Source of the DNA: Phaeosaccion multiseriatum
Lineage: Eukaryota > Ochrophyta, other classes
DNA length: 64,000 nt
Direction: 5' to 3'
Assembly (NCBI GenBank): GCA_965112735.1
Contig: OZ218960.1
Span: 620,001-684,000 of the forward strand
In this document: positions 40,868 through 52,261 of the stretch, piece after piece
How the letters are laid out: every line of letters begins with the position of its first letter
Numbering within the stretch: position 1 is the first letter of the stretch
The notes under the pieces: generated by a model
What the model was told of the DNA's origin: nothing
Databases searched by the model: none
The model's input: the letters and a program-made list of their open reading frames with translations, nothing else
Made by a program: the position numbers and the translations under genes

Positions 40868-43800
40868 CCATCATCACCATCATCATCTCCTCCTCCTCCT
40901 CTTCCTCATCCTCGTCCTCCTTACACCATTGCCACATTACCACCACCACCCCCACCCTCACCGCACCCCACCGAATCACACCACCCACCTCGAGAAGCGA
41001 GGGCCTTGGTAAGCCAAAAGCCCTCCTCCATTTGCCATCCGAGCCGCTCGGGAATGCAATCGTGCACCAGCAGCACATGCTGGAAGCCCACGGGCAGCAG
41101 GCCGCGATAAGGCATCGTGTAGAGGCTCGACACAAAGGCCGAGGCGCCAATGTCTCTGAGCACCGCAGCGAGCACGAGCTGATCGCTGAGGAAGGCCATG
41201 TGTTCATTGAAGGGAGGGATGGAGAGGGTGGCAAACCTCCCCTCACTCCCCTCAGGAAGGGCTTGCAGCAGCGACGCCAACCACGAGGGGGGTTCTGAGG
41301 GCTCTGATTCCGAGGGTCGTCGCACCAGAGAGGAAGCAGTTCCGTGTCTGGTCCTACGGCTGCTGCCATCTGTACCTCCCCTCCTGCTGCTGCCATCTGT
41401 GACTTGGCCGTCGTGGTCAGTGTGGTGGTTGGTGCGCAGGAGGAGGGTACCGCACGTCCCTTGCACCTTAGACAGGCGCCACAGGAGAGCCTCAAGCACC
41501 GACCGCCACACGCGAGCGATGCCCTTGGGGTGAGCATAGTCCACCTGGCAGGTGGGGGTCGAGGGTCAGGGCGAGGGGAAGTGCCGTATTCGTGGCTGAT
41601 GTTAGGGTTCGTGTTGGTGCTACAACAGGGATTGCGCTAGGGATAGGGGTTGGCGCCGGGGATGGACTCCACCCACCCCTCCACCTGGAGCTCAACACGA
41701 TCAATCGCAGAGCTAGGGATAGTGTTCATGTTAGCGTTAGGGACTCCACCCACCCACCCTCACACCCACCTGACAGACACAACATCAATGGCAGAGATAG
41801 TGATACTTCCAGTGTGCGTGCCAGTGCTATGGATAGTGAGTGCTAACATTAGTGCAAGTAGTACCTTCACCCACCCATCCACCCACCCACCCACCTGGAA
41901 CACAACAAGGTCAATCGCCAAATGCGCCACGGGACACGAAGGTGCAACGGCTGGGGTCCCTGTCCCTGCCCCTGTTGCTGCTGTACTACCAACGGTTCCT
42001 CCCTCACCCTGCCGCTCTCCTCTCTCCTCCCCCTCCTCCTGCTTCTGCTGGTGTCGCCGCCGCCGCCGCTGCTGCAGCTGTGTCACCAACTCTTTCTGCC
42101 TCAAGACCGCCGGCGAAGAAGGGTCCACAAAAGGTCCGAGGGGCACCGGGTCGACGTGTACACCAATGGGGCTCCTCCCCGGGCGGTCCACCACCGTACT
42201 GAGCAGGCGCGGATCGGTCTCTCCCTCCCTCCGGATCCAGCTCAGACGCTCGGCCAAGAGGAGGGGCGGCTCCTCTGTCTGCAGGGCCCGCCACTGCTGC
42301 ACCATACCGGAGCCGGAGCCAGTGCCACCGACCTCTGCACCAGCGTCTGCGGCACCCCCGGGAGGCTCTTCTTCCGTGGTGCCCAAAGGACTGCCCATAT
42401 GACTGGTGTCAGGACTTGTAGTGTCAGGACTGGCATCATAGCCGTAGAAGCTGCCCTTGAAGCGCACTTGGTGCTCGAGGGCGTAGGCATAGTGAGTAAA
42501 CACCAGGCCGACAGAGGCCGTCTCCTCCCTGCTGAAGCACTCCCCATCCTCCTCCTCCCCCTCCCACTCCTCCTCCTCCTCCTCCTGCGCCTCCTCCGCC
42601 CCCTCCCCCTCCGCATCCTCATCCCTCTTCATGTCCCCTCCCTCCCCGCCCAAGCGAGGGGCAGAGGCGGGGGACGGCCCTCCGAAGGCCGACGGAATGG
42701 CCGACGGTATGGCCCTGAGGCCACCATCGGGCTTGAAGTGTCCAAGGGAGGGTGGGGCGTGTTGAAGCCAGACCATGCGGTGAGGGGAGAAAACCCACGC
42801 ACGCAACCACTCGTGCTGCCAAGAGTGCCCGTAACCGTCCTGTGTGCGTGTGGTTTGTGTGCGTGTGCGTGTATGTGCGTGTGTGCGTGTGTGTGCGTGG
42901 GGGTGTGTGTAGTGTTTTGTGCATCCTTGAGTGTGTGTGTGCGTGTGTGTGTGTGGAAGAGGGTGTGACAGTTACGTGTTTCCTTCCAACCTTTCCACGT
43001 GGGAGTTGAAATGTAAGCGTTTCGGGGCCTCTCCTCCCTTCCTTCCACTGCCATCCCCTTCCCCTTACTCACCTCAGTCACAGTGACGAGGTCCGGCCCC
43101 ACAAAGAAATGGCAGTGGAAGTACGCACACGAGCGGGGCGCCCTTTTCTTGCCCATCCCCTTTCCCTTGTTCCTCTGCCTCTTGCGCTTCGACCCCTCTC
43201 CGTCCCCATCCCTCCCTGCACCAGGAGGAGGAGGAGGAGGAGGAGGAGGAGGATGAGGAGTGCGCGGCCTCTGCTGCCCATCCACTGCCATCGCCATCCC
43301 ACCCCCCTCCACTGCCATCCTCCCCCTGTGCCTGTCCTCAAGGAACAAGGCTCTGAGCGCCACAAGCTGCTCTGCTGTCCACAACTCGTCCGCGTCCACC
43401 TGCAGCAGGACACACTCTCCCTCCACTGCCATCCCCCTCCCTGTCCCTATCCCCTCCTCCTCCCCCTCTCTGACGACTCGTAAGCCCTCCTGCTTGCCCT
43501 CGTTGCCCAGGGCGAAGAGGGCGTAGTTGCTCATCTGGATCTTGTCTTTCCAGCCGCAATGCCCTGCCCCCTCTCTTCCCCCCACCCCGGCCCCCTCCCC
43601 CTCTCCTCCTCCTCCTCCTCCTCCTCCTCCTCCTCCTCCTCCTCCTCCTCCTCCTCCTCCTCCTCCTCCTCCTCCTCCTCCCCTCCCGCAGCGGCGATGT
43701 ACGTGCACATTCCCCGGGTGGTCTTGCTCAATCCCGTCAAGGTAGGCGGTGGTGCCGTCTGTGGACAGCCCGTCCGTGTCGTAGTAGCGAGGGGGGAGGC

Positions 43801-46272
43801 TCTGCGTGGAGTAGGGTCGGTGGTGATTGGCTCTCCCCTCCGCTACCCCCTCTACGATGTGCCATTGCCAGTACTCAGTTCCAGTGTGATTGCTGTTGCT
43901 GCGTCCAGTGCCCTTCCCATTGCTCTGTTCAGAGCCTTCGTCTGTTGTTCCATGGGCATCGGAGGCCGCCATTAGCTTCCCCGCCTGGCAGAGATATGAT
44001 TGAGAGGGGGGCGGTGGATAGGCAGGTAGATAAGAGAGGCAGACGGATAGAAAGAGAGACAGACAGACACACAGACAGACAGACAGACAGACAGACAGAC
44101 GGAGAGACAGAGAGGCATCGGTCCGTCGTCGGCGCCGACGCTGGGATAGGGTCTAGGGGACATGGGAGAAGAGGAAGGGAAGCTCCGCCCAGGGCCCTGT
44201 CACCCTTCCGATAGAGTACACCCACGCACCCACCCACCCACCCACCCACCCACCCCTCTCTTCCCTCCCCTCCCTTCCGATCATGGACTCGTTACTGTAC
44301 ACTCGGTCGAAGCTTCGCTCGCTGATGCATGTACGGGCTCTGGGCCTTGAGGTGGCACACACTTGCTCACTTCTAAAGCTTTCGCACAACTCACCTCCTG
44401 CAGCACTTGGAGGTGGTGCTGGATGAAGGGCATTCCGTTGAGCACAATCGTGACCACGCACAGGGGCAGCTCTACAGGGGCCACTGGGCCGTTCGCATCG
44501 CCTCCCTTCCCTTCGTCGTCTCCTTCTCGCTCTCCCTCTCCCTCTGCCTCTTGTTCTAACGTAGTCGCCGTCTTCGCCCCCTTCTCCCTCTGCCGCTCCT
44601 CCTCTCCCCTACCCCCCTCCCTCCCTCCTCCTGCCCCCCCTCTCCCTTCACCCCTCTCTCCACACGTCTCCCCTTCTCCCTCCACACAGAAGCGCGTCGT
44701 CCGGACGCACCCCCTCCCCCTGAGACTTCGCATCTCGGGCATGACAAACAACTCTGCAGTGAGTGTGTGCCACCCCTCCCTCAGCCCAGCGAGGCGCCCT
44801 CTCGGTAGGCAGTTGGCCAAGTGGTACTGTCCATCCAAGTGACTGCACACAAGCCCCCCCACCACCCCCTCCCCCTCCCCCTCCAAGCTCAAGTCGAGCC
44901 ACTCCAGAGCGAAGTGCACCTCTATGGCCTCGTGCTGCCCGAACACAGCGCCGTCGGTAGGCGAGAGAATGGGCGGGAAGGAGGGGCAGGAGGAGTCAGG
45001 AGAGTCTGAAGGGTAGGAGGAGTCATCCACGCCGCTCTTGAGCTTGAGGCCTCGGCCGTGGGATGGGGAGGATGGGGAGGATGGTGGCCGTGGATGGGGA
45101 AGGTCTTGTTGGGAGGGCAGAGACCCAAGTGCAGCAGCCCCAAGCTTGGAAGAGAGCGTCCCGAAGCTCTGCAGCGCCCTCTTGTTGTCGTGCTCCAGCA
45201 GCAGCGCCCACTGCATAAGCCTTAGTGCGGCGAGCAGCTGTCCCTCCTCTTCCATCAGCTCCGCCAGCCGCTGGAGAAGGTCCAGAGACGTCCCCACGAG
45301 GGCCCCGTCCTTGAGGTTTAGGTTACGCCGGAATTTCGTCCTCCTCCTCCTCCTCCTCCCCCTCTTCCTTCTCGTCTTTCTCCTCCTCCTCCTCTTTTCC
45401 TCCTCCCCCTCCTCCTCCTCCTCCTCCTCCTCCTCCTCCTCCTCCTCCTCCTCCTCCTCCTCCTTCTCCTCCTCCTTCTCCTTCTCCTCCTCCTCCTCCT
45501 CCTCCTCCTCCTCCTCCTCCTCCTCCTCCTGGGAGGTCAGCGCCCCCGTCACTTTGAGCCCTTCCATCAGCAGCATGGTCTCTGCCTGCTTGTCCTTGGA
45601 GCCGAAGCGGCGGCACAGAGTGGCCAGGTTAAGCAGGGCCGCCAAATGCGTCTCCAAATTCACCTGCACACCCACACCACCGCGAGAAGAAGGAGGTCTG
45701 GTCCCCGCCCCCTCCTCTCGCTCCCCTCCCCCTCCCTCCCTCCCTCCCTCTCCATCCGCTGCCATCCCGGCCGCTGCCAACTCAAGCACTCTCTCCATAT
45801 ACCTCCAAGAGTGCACCCACCATCCCAGATTGGCCACCGCCGCACCCGCGTAGAGTAGTGTGTCGGGGTCGCGGTTGGCCTCTTGGGGAAAGTTGCTGAA
45901 CATGTTGGTGGTGTGGCGATGTGCCAGCTGTGAGTCGCCTCCGAGGAGCGCCGCTCGAGCCATAGCCCGGAGCTCCGCCAGTGACGACGATGGAGGGCGC
46001 TCTTCCGCCCCCGCACCTGCTGACCCGCTCTGCCCATATGACTGCTCTCCTCTTCCGCCTTCCGCCAGGGAACTGGAACTGAAACTGGAAGTGTCTGCTC
46101 CGAGCAGGAGCGCAATGGGTGGTGCGGCACGGATGGGCGCTCCCCCTCCCCCCACACCCTCCCTGCTGGCATTGCCACCCCTGCCCATCCCTAGGTAGTT
46201 CGACAACGGATAGCCAGAGTACTCCTTGCCCCGCTCCTTGCCCCGCTCCTTGCCTCGCTCCTCCTCCTCCTC

Positions 46273-46314
<42 letters not shown>

Positions 46315-49300
46315 TTGGCCACGGTCGCCCCCTGCCCCCCCCCGGTCTGAAAATCGGGAGAAGCCAATGCTGCCCCCCCAGCCGCTTTGGCGAAACGCCT
46401 TCTTCTTCCTCTGGTGGGCTCCTCCCCCGTCTACCCTCCTCCCCACCAGCAAACACTCGGGCCCCAGCCGCCCCCCTCCGCCACGGACACTGCTGCCCCC
46501 GCATGCCAGGTGTGCGCTGCTGCTGCTACTGCTGCTGGTGGTGCTGGTGGTGCTGGTGTTGGTGGTGTTGGTGGTGACGTTGGTGCCATCGCTGCTACTG
46601 CCGCTGCTGAAGGTGATGCTCTGAGTAGTCGAATGCATGGAGGGCAGGCGGTTGTCACCACTCTCACTCCTCTCCTCTCTCTGCCGCTTCAGATTGATGT
46701 CTTGCACAAGGTCCAGCGGCACACCCAACACACCCCTCCCTCTCCCTCCTCCGAACCCTCCTTCCGCAGCGGTTCCGCTCGCTTGGTAGGCCATAGCAAT
46801 GGACGCTGAAGATAGATAGGCCGAGGACAAAGAGGCAGACACAGACACGGAGAGAGAGGCAGAGGGGGCGAAGGACGGGCCCAATGCAAGGCCACCCTCC
46901 GGGGAAGGGGAGGCGTCGCCCTCGCCATACCGCACCATCTGAGGTGAGGCATTCGAGGCAGCGAGAGCGGGTGAGTGAGTCAGTTAGAGGCTTATGGGGA
47001 GCGAGGACGGGAGGGAGGGAGGGAAGGAGGACGGAGGGAGGAGGAAGGGAGGAGGGGAGGAGGGAGGGAGGGAGGGAGGGACGCGGGGAGGGAGGGAGAG
47101 AGAGAGAGAGAGGGAGGGAGGGAGGGAGGGAGGGAGGGAGGGAGGGAGGGAGGGAGGGAGGGAGGGAGGGAGGGAGGGAGGGAGGGGGCAATTGTCGTTT
47201 CATCCTGTGTTTGATATGCTGCAGAGCATGCCCTGTGCCCGCCTCCGTCCTCTCTATGCCTCTCTCTATACCCTCTCTATGCCCTTTCTATACCCTCTCT
47301 GTACCCTCTCTATACCATGACTACACCCTCTCTATACCATGACTACACCCTCTCTATACCCGCTCTATACCCTCTCTATACCCTCTCTATACCCTCTCTA
47401 TACCCTCTCTATACCCTCTCCATACCCTCTCTGTACCTGGGGAGGCGAGTCTGAGAGGCCGCGGCCGTATCCCTCCTGCACCAGCAAGAGCTTGCCCCCT
47501 TGGGAAGGCCCCCCCTGGGAAGGCCCCCCCTGGGAAGCTCCCCCCTGGGAAGCGCCCCTTCCGTCGACGACCTTTCCCTGCGTGTTGGGGATGATGGCCA
47601 CTCCTTGGCTCAGCGCAATGTGCACCGCGCCTCGCCCGCTTGGGGCAGCAGTGGGGGGGGGCAGGGAGGGGACTGAGGGGGGTGGGGGGGGGGAGGAGAG
47701 GGGGGACAGGAGAGGGGGGGAGGGGGTGTCGTTAGCTTGCTCACACTTTGCTTTCCTGGAGAGATCGACCGGGTTGCGCTGCTGCAGTCAGTCAGTCAGT
47801 CAGCCAGTCAGTCAGTCAGTCAGTCAGTCAGTCAGTCGGTCAGTCAGTCAGTCAGTCAGTGCGCTGAGGCGCTTTCCTTGTACGCAAAGCAACGCAAAGC
47901 CATCGCAGGCCCGTACCTGTGGAGGCCGTGTCGGAGGCAGGAGGAGGAGGAGGAGGAGGAGGAGGAGGCGGGGTACCGAGTGGAGAAGGAGGTGTCGAAG
48001 TCGAGGCCCCAGCCCCAAGCCCAGCAGTAGCAGTTGGTGATACAGCAGCAGCAAGATCTGCACTAGCCCCCACACCTTCCGAAGAGCTCCCTCCTCCTCC
48101 TCCTCCTCCTCCTCTGCTGCTGCTGCTGCTGTAAGTGTCTTGGCGAGAAAGCCCCTCGCCGCCCCCTGCTGCTGCCACTTGCGCTGAATCACCAACTGCT
48201 GCGGGTGGTGGTGCTCGAGGGCGCCACTTCCCCCCCTTAATGCAGTCCAGCACGATGCTCTTTCCCCCGCGCCTCCGAATCAACCCCCACTCCTCCTCCT
48301 CCTCCTCCTCCTCCTCCCCCTCCTCCACCACTCGTTCCGAAGCCCCGCTTGCAACGGTTTCCAAGGTGCTGTTGTAGTTGGCATGATGCACCCCCCCTGG
48401 CTGGGCAGTATAGTTGGTATGCCGTCTCCCTTGGGCGTCATTCCACTCCCTCGCCTCCACCCCTGCAAAACCCGCACTCCGGCAGAGGTTGGCGAGGAGA
48501 GGGAGTGTGTACATGACTACATGTCCGTCCCGAATGTCTGCCTCGATCATGCCGCGGGGCAGGTAAGAGGGTAGCACTTGCAACCCCGCCTGTACTCCTC
48601 CTCTTCCTCCTCCTCCTCCTCCTCCACCACCACCACCACCTCCTCCTCCTCCTCCAGTGCTGGTGGTGGTGTTGGTGGTGGTGGTGGTGGTGGGTCTTTT
48701 GAAGTAGGGGTCGGGCACCGCAAGCCTCAACCTCCCCCCGGGGCGCAGAAAGCGCAGCGCATTTGCTGCCGCCACGTGTCCTTGAAGCAGAGACATGTGC
48801 TCCCACACATGCTCCGCCACAAACGCGTCGACAAGCCCATCAAAAGCGTCGACCTCGAACAACCCAACCCCGTCAGGGTCAGGGTCAGCGCCAGGGTCAG
48901 GGGAAGTAAAGGATGGGGCAGGGGTAAGGCCATGTGTGGAGGGCCCTTCACGGGCGTTGGCGTTGGCGCGGTGAGGGAAGAGAAAGGCAAAGTCCTCCTC
49001 GTCTGTGGCGTCGAGAACGTTGAGGTCTAAGGAGATCCACCCACCCGCTCCACCCAGGTAGTCGGAGTTCACGCTTTCTCCCAAGGCCACCCTCAGCTTC
49101 CCCCCTCCTCCCCCTCCTCCTCCTTCCCTCGCCGCAGCCAGAGCTGTGGCTACCTCCTTGCGTTTCATACTGCGGCGCACTTGCCTCAGAGCAAGTTCCT
49201 TCTCCAGAAAGGACATGACCCAGGCTATGACCCGCCCCGTCTCGGTCTCTGCATCTGTCTCAGTCTCTGTGTCTGCCTTCTTTTCTGTTTCTGTAACTGT

Positions 49301-49435
49301 CCCTGTGTCTTCGCTGTTGATAGTGAGGTATGTGGTGGCCCCCCTCTGCGGTCTCCGTCCCGTACCGAATACTACCGCTCTCCACGCTGGTCCTTCCCCT
49401 TTCGGAACTTTACCCGCCCACCCGCTCCCCTCCTC

Positions 49436-49466
<31 letters not shown>

Positions 49467-49923
49467 GTGGTGGTGGTCCTGCTTGGGTCCCGCAAGGCCA
49501 AGCCCAAGTGGCGATGCACAAAGTTTGCAGCGACGGCGCCGAGGCGGTCTCCTTCCCTGACGACGATGGGGTGCGGAGTCGACGAGCCACTGCCACCACT
49601 TCCTTCAATGTACAGGGAGGTCTCGAGGAGGCGCTTACCCTTGCGGTGCGCCCCCCCTCTAGATTCTGAGTACCCTTTCATCTGTGCCAGTGCCTGGGCG
49701 TCCACCCCACACAGAGACGGAGACGGGGCTATTGATGATGGCCATGGAGGTGCCGCACCAAGGGCTTCGCTGTATGCCTCGGGCCAAGGGAGGGGCAGGC
49801 CGTTCCCGCAGCTTTCCTCCACGGTGAAGGGCAGCACGGTCTTGGAGACGAGTGCGCCATCCGCGGTCAGCAGAAAGACGGAAAGCTTGTGTGCCCCTGG
49901 ACAGAGCCCGGGTAGGATGATTG

Positions 49924-49954
<31 letters not shown>

Positions 49955-50504
49955 ACTGGACGACGACGAGGATAAGGAGAAGGAAGAGGAGAGGGCCCCT
50001 TCATGTGAGCTCAAGCCGCTGCCCTGCCTCTCTCCAAAGCCTCCGTCCTCTACCCACAGCCGAAAGAGACCATCGCTCACATCCACGAGCGTGTAGAGCG
50101 GGGCGTGTGCAAGGACAGAGGCCCTCAGCTCTACTTGCACTGGGCACGGAGGATGAGGACGGGTGCCGGAGGTGGCATGGGGAAGCGCGGGGGGTAGAGG
50201 GGCAGGACGTGAGTAGAGCATTAATTGATAGGAACTGGCCAAGGCCAGAGGAAGGTAGGCACAAGCCCTGCCGATGAGGAGGAACAAACAATCGGCACGC
50301 ACCAATGCCTCCCGGCGAGCACTTGACTTGCCCAACCTGGGGAGTGGTGTGGAGCAATTCTGCTCCGTCCTGCCTCAGGCTCACGAATCCCGAAGCTCTC
50401 TTGCTGCTGGGCCAATGCGCCTCCCTGACGAGGTACCACAGCACCACTGCCGCCGCCGCGAAGAGTGCTGCGGCAAGTGCGTCTATTCCTCCTCGGCTGC
50501 CCAT
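38697..50504 (-). CDS. Multidomain methyltransferase-GT2-GT4 glycosyltransferase (10 exons)
   Basis: Exons 50303-50504, 47917-50139, 47437-47672, 44395-46938, 43073-43984, 41895-42815, 40989-41544, 40231-40415, 39503-39830, 38697-39067 encode 2,825 residues in one frame. Residues about 5-28 form a signal anchor (ALAAALFAAAAVVLWYLV), suggesting a type II protein of the secretory route. A beta-rich module follows (FRLWVEDGGF, GAHKLSVFLL), then a class I methyltransferase at about 412-640 (VAEHVWEHM, LRPGGRLRLAVPDPYF). Next are TPR-like helices (about 1205-1485), a second beta module (about 1547-1637), a GT-A/GT2-like domain (about 1715-2160: VVTIVLNGMPFIQHHLQVLQ, WHIVEGVAEG, metal-binding-type QVDADELW near 1932, HYAYALEHQVRFKGSFYG) and a GT4-type domain (about 2340-2825: DLVVFQVDYAHPKGIARVW, ADAIVSVSQA, and EGFGLTVLEALACGCPLV with the EX7E motif). 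It probably builds and methylates a surface or secreted polysaccharide; the substrate is unknown. Long Glu, Gly, Asp and Ser runs come from in-frame trinucleotide repeats. Intron 8 has a GC donor (40229-40230). Confidence 0.8.
39325..39452. repeat. (GGAA)n array in glycosyltransferase intron 9
   Basis: About 30 copies of AAGG, which read as TTCC on the gene's sense strand. Open frames such as KEGRKEGR or SFLPSFLP are artefacts. Confidence 0.95.
40703..40890. repeat. (CAT)n arrays in glycosyltransferase intron 7
   Basis: Two ATC/CAT runs (40705-40748 and 40795-40885) inside intron 7 (40416-40988). They translate as poly-Ser, poly-Ile, poly-His or poly-Met depending on frame but are intronic in the model. 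They are flanked by a repeated CTCCTCCTTCTCGTCC(T/G)CCTGCTG segment, so the block itself is duplicated. Confidence 0.85.
43606..43683. repeat. In-frame (GGA)n in glycosyltransferase exon 5
   Basis: About 26 CTC triplets on the plus strand encode a glycine run in the GT2-like domain between NVHVHR and WKDKIQMSNYALF. It is kept as coding because the flanking frame is shared and no splice sites are needed. Confidence 0.7.
45333..45537. repeat. In-frame (GAG)n in glycosyltransferase exon 4
   Basis: Plus-strand CTC triplets with TTC and CCC variants encode a long Glu/Arg/Lys-rich stretch (after GALTSQ, before TKFRRNLNLKDG) between two TPR-like helices. It is an insertion within an otherwise folded-looking segment. 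Confidence 0.7.
46263..46313. repeat. In-frame Asp/Glu run in glycosyltransferase exon 4
   Basis: Plus-strand TCC then GTC triplets encode consecutive aspartates followed by glutamates, just before three copies of RGKE. Confidence 0.7.
47090..47435. repeat. Repeats filling glycosyltransferase intron 3
   Basis: On the plus strand, (GGGA)n at 47110-47187 and a minisatellite of CTCTCTATACC units at 47262-47432 that abuts the donor at 47435-47436. On the sense strand the (CCCT) tract lies toward the acceptor. Confidence 0.85.
47780..47865. repeat. (CAGT)n in glycosyltransferase intron 2
   Basis: About 20 copies of TCAG/CAGT with minor variants. Intron 2 spans 47673-47916. Confidence 0.9.
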
Positions 50505-50856
50505 AGCTGTCGACTCAGCGCAGGGTCGGTCACATCTTTCTTTTGTTGACCGGCTGTAAAAAATAAAAAATCCAACTGTTTAGATCTTCACGTGTTGGAC
50601 AACCGTATTTCACAGGTTCGACGACCCTGTAACGTTAATTCCCCCTTTTCTCTCGTTCCCTCTGTCTCTAATACAGCCTCTGTCTCTGCGGCCTGTGCTC
50701 TTCCTCGCTCGTCAGCAGTGCAGGCTCAGCGAGGGCCATCCGGGTCGCGTGGATTTGATGTACACCTTCTCTACCTCCGTCTTCCTTGGAAAACACGATA
50801 CAAAACAAATTTTAGCGAGAATGAAGTGCTGATTCGATTACGGTGGAGAACCAGCA
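50505..50856. promoter_or_regulatory. Divergent intergenic region (352 bp)
   Basis: This separates the start codons of the minus-strand glycosyltransferase and the plus-strand 243-residue gene, so it should contain both promoters. It is AT-richer than its surroundings (GTAAAAAATAAAAAAT at 50557-50572). No specific factor site was recognised. Confidence 0.5.
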
Positions 50857-51588
50857 ATGAGTAAACAGGGAGAAGGGGAGGGGGTGGGCAGCGCTGCCTG
50901 CACACCCGCTGCGGTGTCAGCTGCGGCCGCTTACGATTACTGCAGCTTGGCCATGAAGGGCGCCGCGGTCGACCCGCGTTGCGGCCTTCGCGTCGGTAAG
51001 AGGACAAGTGCTGGTGCATGTAGTGCGGGCGTGCCGTCCCTCCACGAGGATGGCGTTGGTCCATCTCAGAGCGACATGGTGATCAGCACCGATGGTGGTA
51101 CAGATTGCCCTCCTTCACCTTCAGCTTCACCCGTGGAAGCGCTCATCGCGGAGAGCGGTTTGGAAGAGGTCATGAAAGGGCTGCTGGTGTCCCTCGCCAT
51201 CGATACCCCAGCGAAGGCGGACATCCCCAATTACGTGCTGGAGCGGCTCAGCAAAGTGGATCAGAAGAAGGACATCGAGGCGGAATTGTGCGCCCTCAGG
51301 GTGAGGGAGAAGGGACTAACAGTGCGATGTGACTGGCTCCAGAACAAGATCGAAGACATTGTCGAGGGCAAGAGCAGCGACAGATTAGTGCTCGAAGAGG
51401 AGGAGCAGGAGCAGCAGGCACAGCAGCAGCAGCAGCAGGCGCTGCTACTACAAGAGCAAGAGGAGGAGGACGAGCGCAGCAGGCAGCACATCAGCGAAAG
51501 GTACGAGCACAAGGTACAAGGGGCGGGAGGACTGCTGGATGCGGAGCCGAGAGGCAGCGCAGTATATACTAGCGGCATTACACGATAG
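50857..51588 (+). CDS. Unknown 243-residue protein, intronless
   Basis: A single open frame of 243 residues. The first 85 are low in predicted order (Ala, Gly, Ser rich). Residues about 90-135 (ALIAESGLEEVMKGLLVSLA, then NYVLERLSKVDQKKD) form two helices and resemble, loosely, the dimerisation/docking helices of RIIa or DPY-30 proteins found in ciliary and signalling scaffolds. Residues about 136-225 are a coiled coil with Glu/Gln runs (EEEEQEQQAQQQQQQ). I do not recognise the family with confidence. It lacks introns, unlike every neighbour, and base composition is less repeat-laden. It shares the divergent promoter region with the glycosyltransferase gene. Confidence 0.6.
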   Translation: MSKQGEGEGVGSAACTPAAVSAAAAYDYCSLAMKGAAVDPRCGLRVGKRTSAGACSAGVPSLHEDGVGPSQSDMVISTDGGTDCPPSPSASPVEALIAESGLEEVMKGLLVSLAIDTPAKADIPNYVLERLSKVDQKKDIEAELCALRVREKGLTVRCDWLQNKIEDIVEGKSSDRLVLEEEEQEQQAQQQQQQALLLQEQEEEDERSRQHISERYEHKVQGAGGLLDAEPRGSAVYTSGITR

Positions 51589-52261
51589 TGGTGGGTACGT
51601 AGGTAGGTGGGCAGGTTTAAGGTGGCCAACGCAATGAATAGGAAGGGCTGCAACCCCACGAGTGGTATCGTAAGCCAACAAATAGGAAGGGAGCTGCAAG
51701 TGCAGCACGAGTGGCGCACTTCGCTCGTCATCAACATATTTCAATAATTAACTTTAACTCAAATTAATTACTTCTTCCCCAAGCCGCTCTCCGTCTAGCG
51801 TAGTTCCTGCTCAGCTGTCAGCGCCCCTGGCGTTGGTTGCACAGTTGCAGTGTGTGCCGTACGCTCCGACCCTCCGCCTCTCCTGTGCCGACCCGACCCG
51901 ACCCGGCAGCGCACATTCCCATCCGCTGTCTGAGGCTTTGTAAACTGGGCAGGCAGGGAGGCAGCTGACCCGCCCCTCTTACCCAGCTAGTAAACCTGTC
52001 ATAAATCTAGAAGTCTCCCCTCCCTCCCTCCCTTCCTCCCTCCCTCCCTCCCCTGCAGCCGCCTCGCCCTGCTTGTGAGCGCTACTCTCGGGCGTGGTCG
52101 GAATCCGTCAAGCTCTGTGAATCTGTGCTGTATGCAGTCGGCCTCTCACTAACTTACTGCTTTGCGTAGGCCTCCCTTGGGACGTACTTGCTGTGCACAG
52201 GACTCTTTGCCTACTGCATTGACTTACTGCTGGCCTCCTGTGCAGGTCTCTGACGTACGGC
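51589..52261. other. Convergent intergenic region
   Basis: The 243-residue gene (+) and the acyltransferase gene (-) end toward each other across 673 bp. It contains AT-rich sequence at 51740-51775 (possible 3' end signals), a short CCCT run (52018-52050) and TTACTGC repeats (52150-52270). No gene is seen. Confidence 0.5.
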
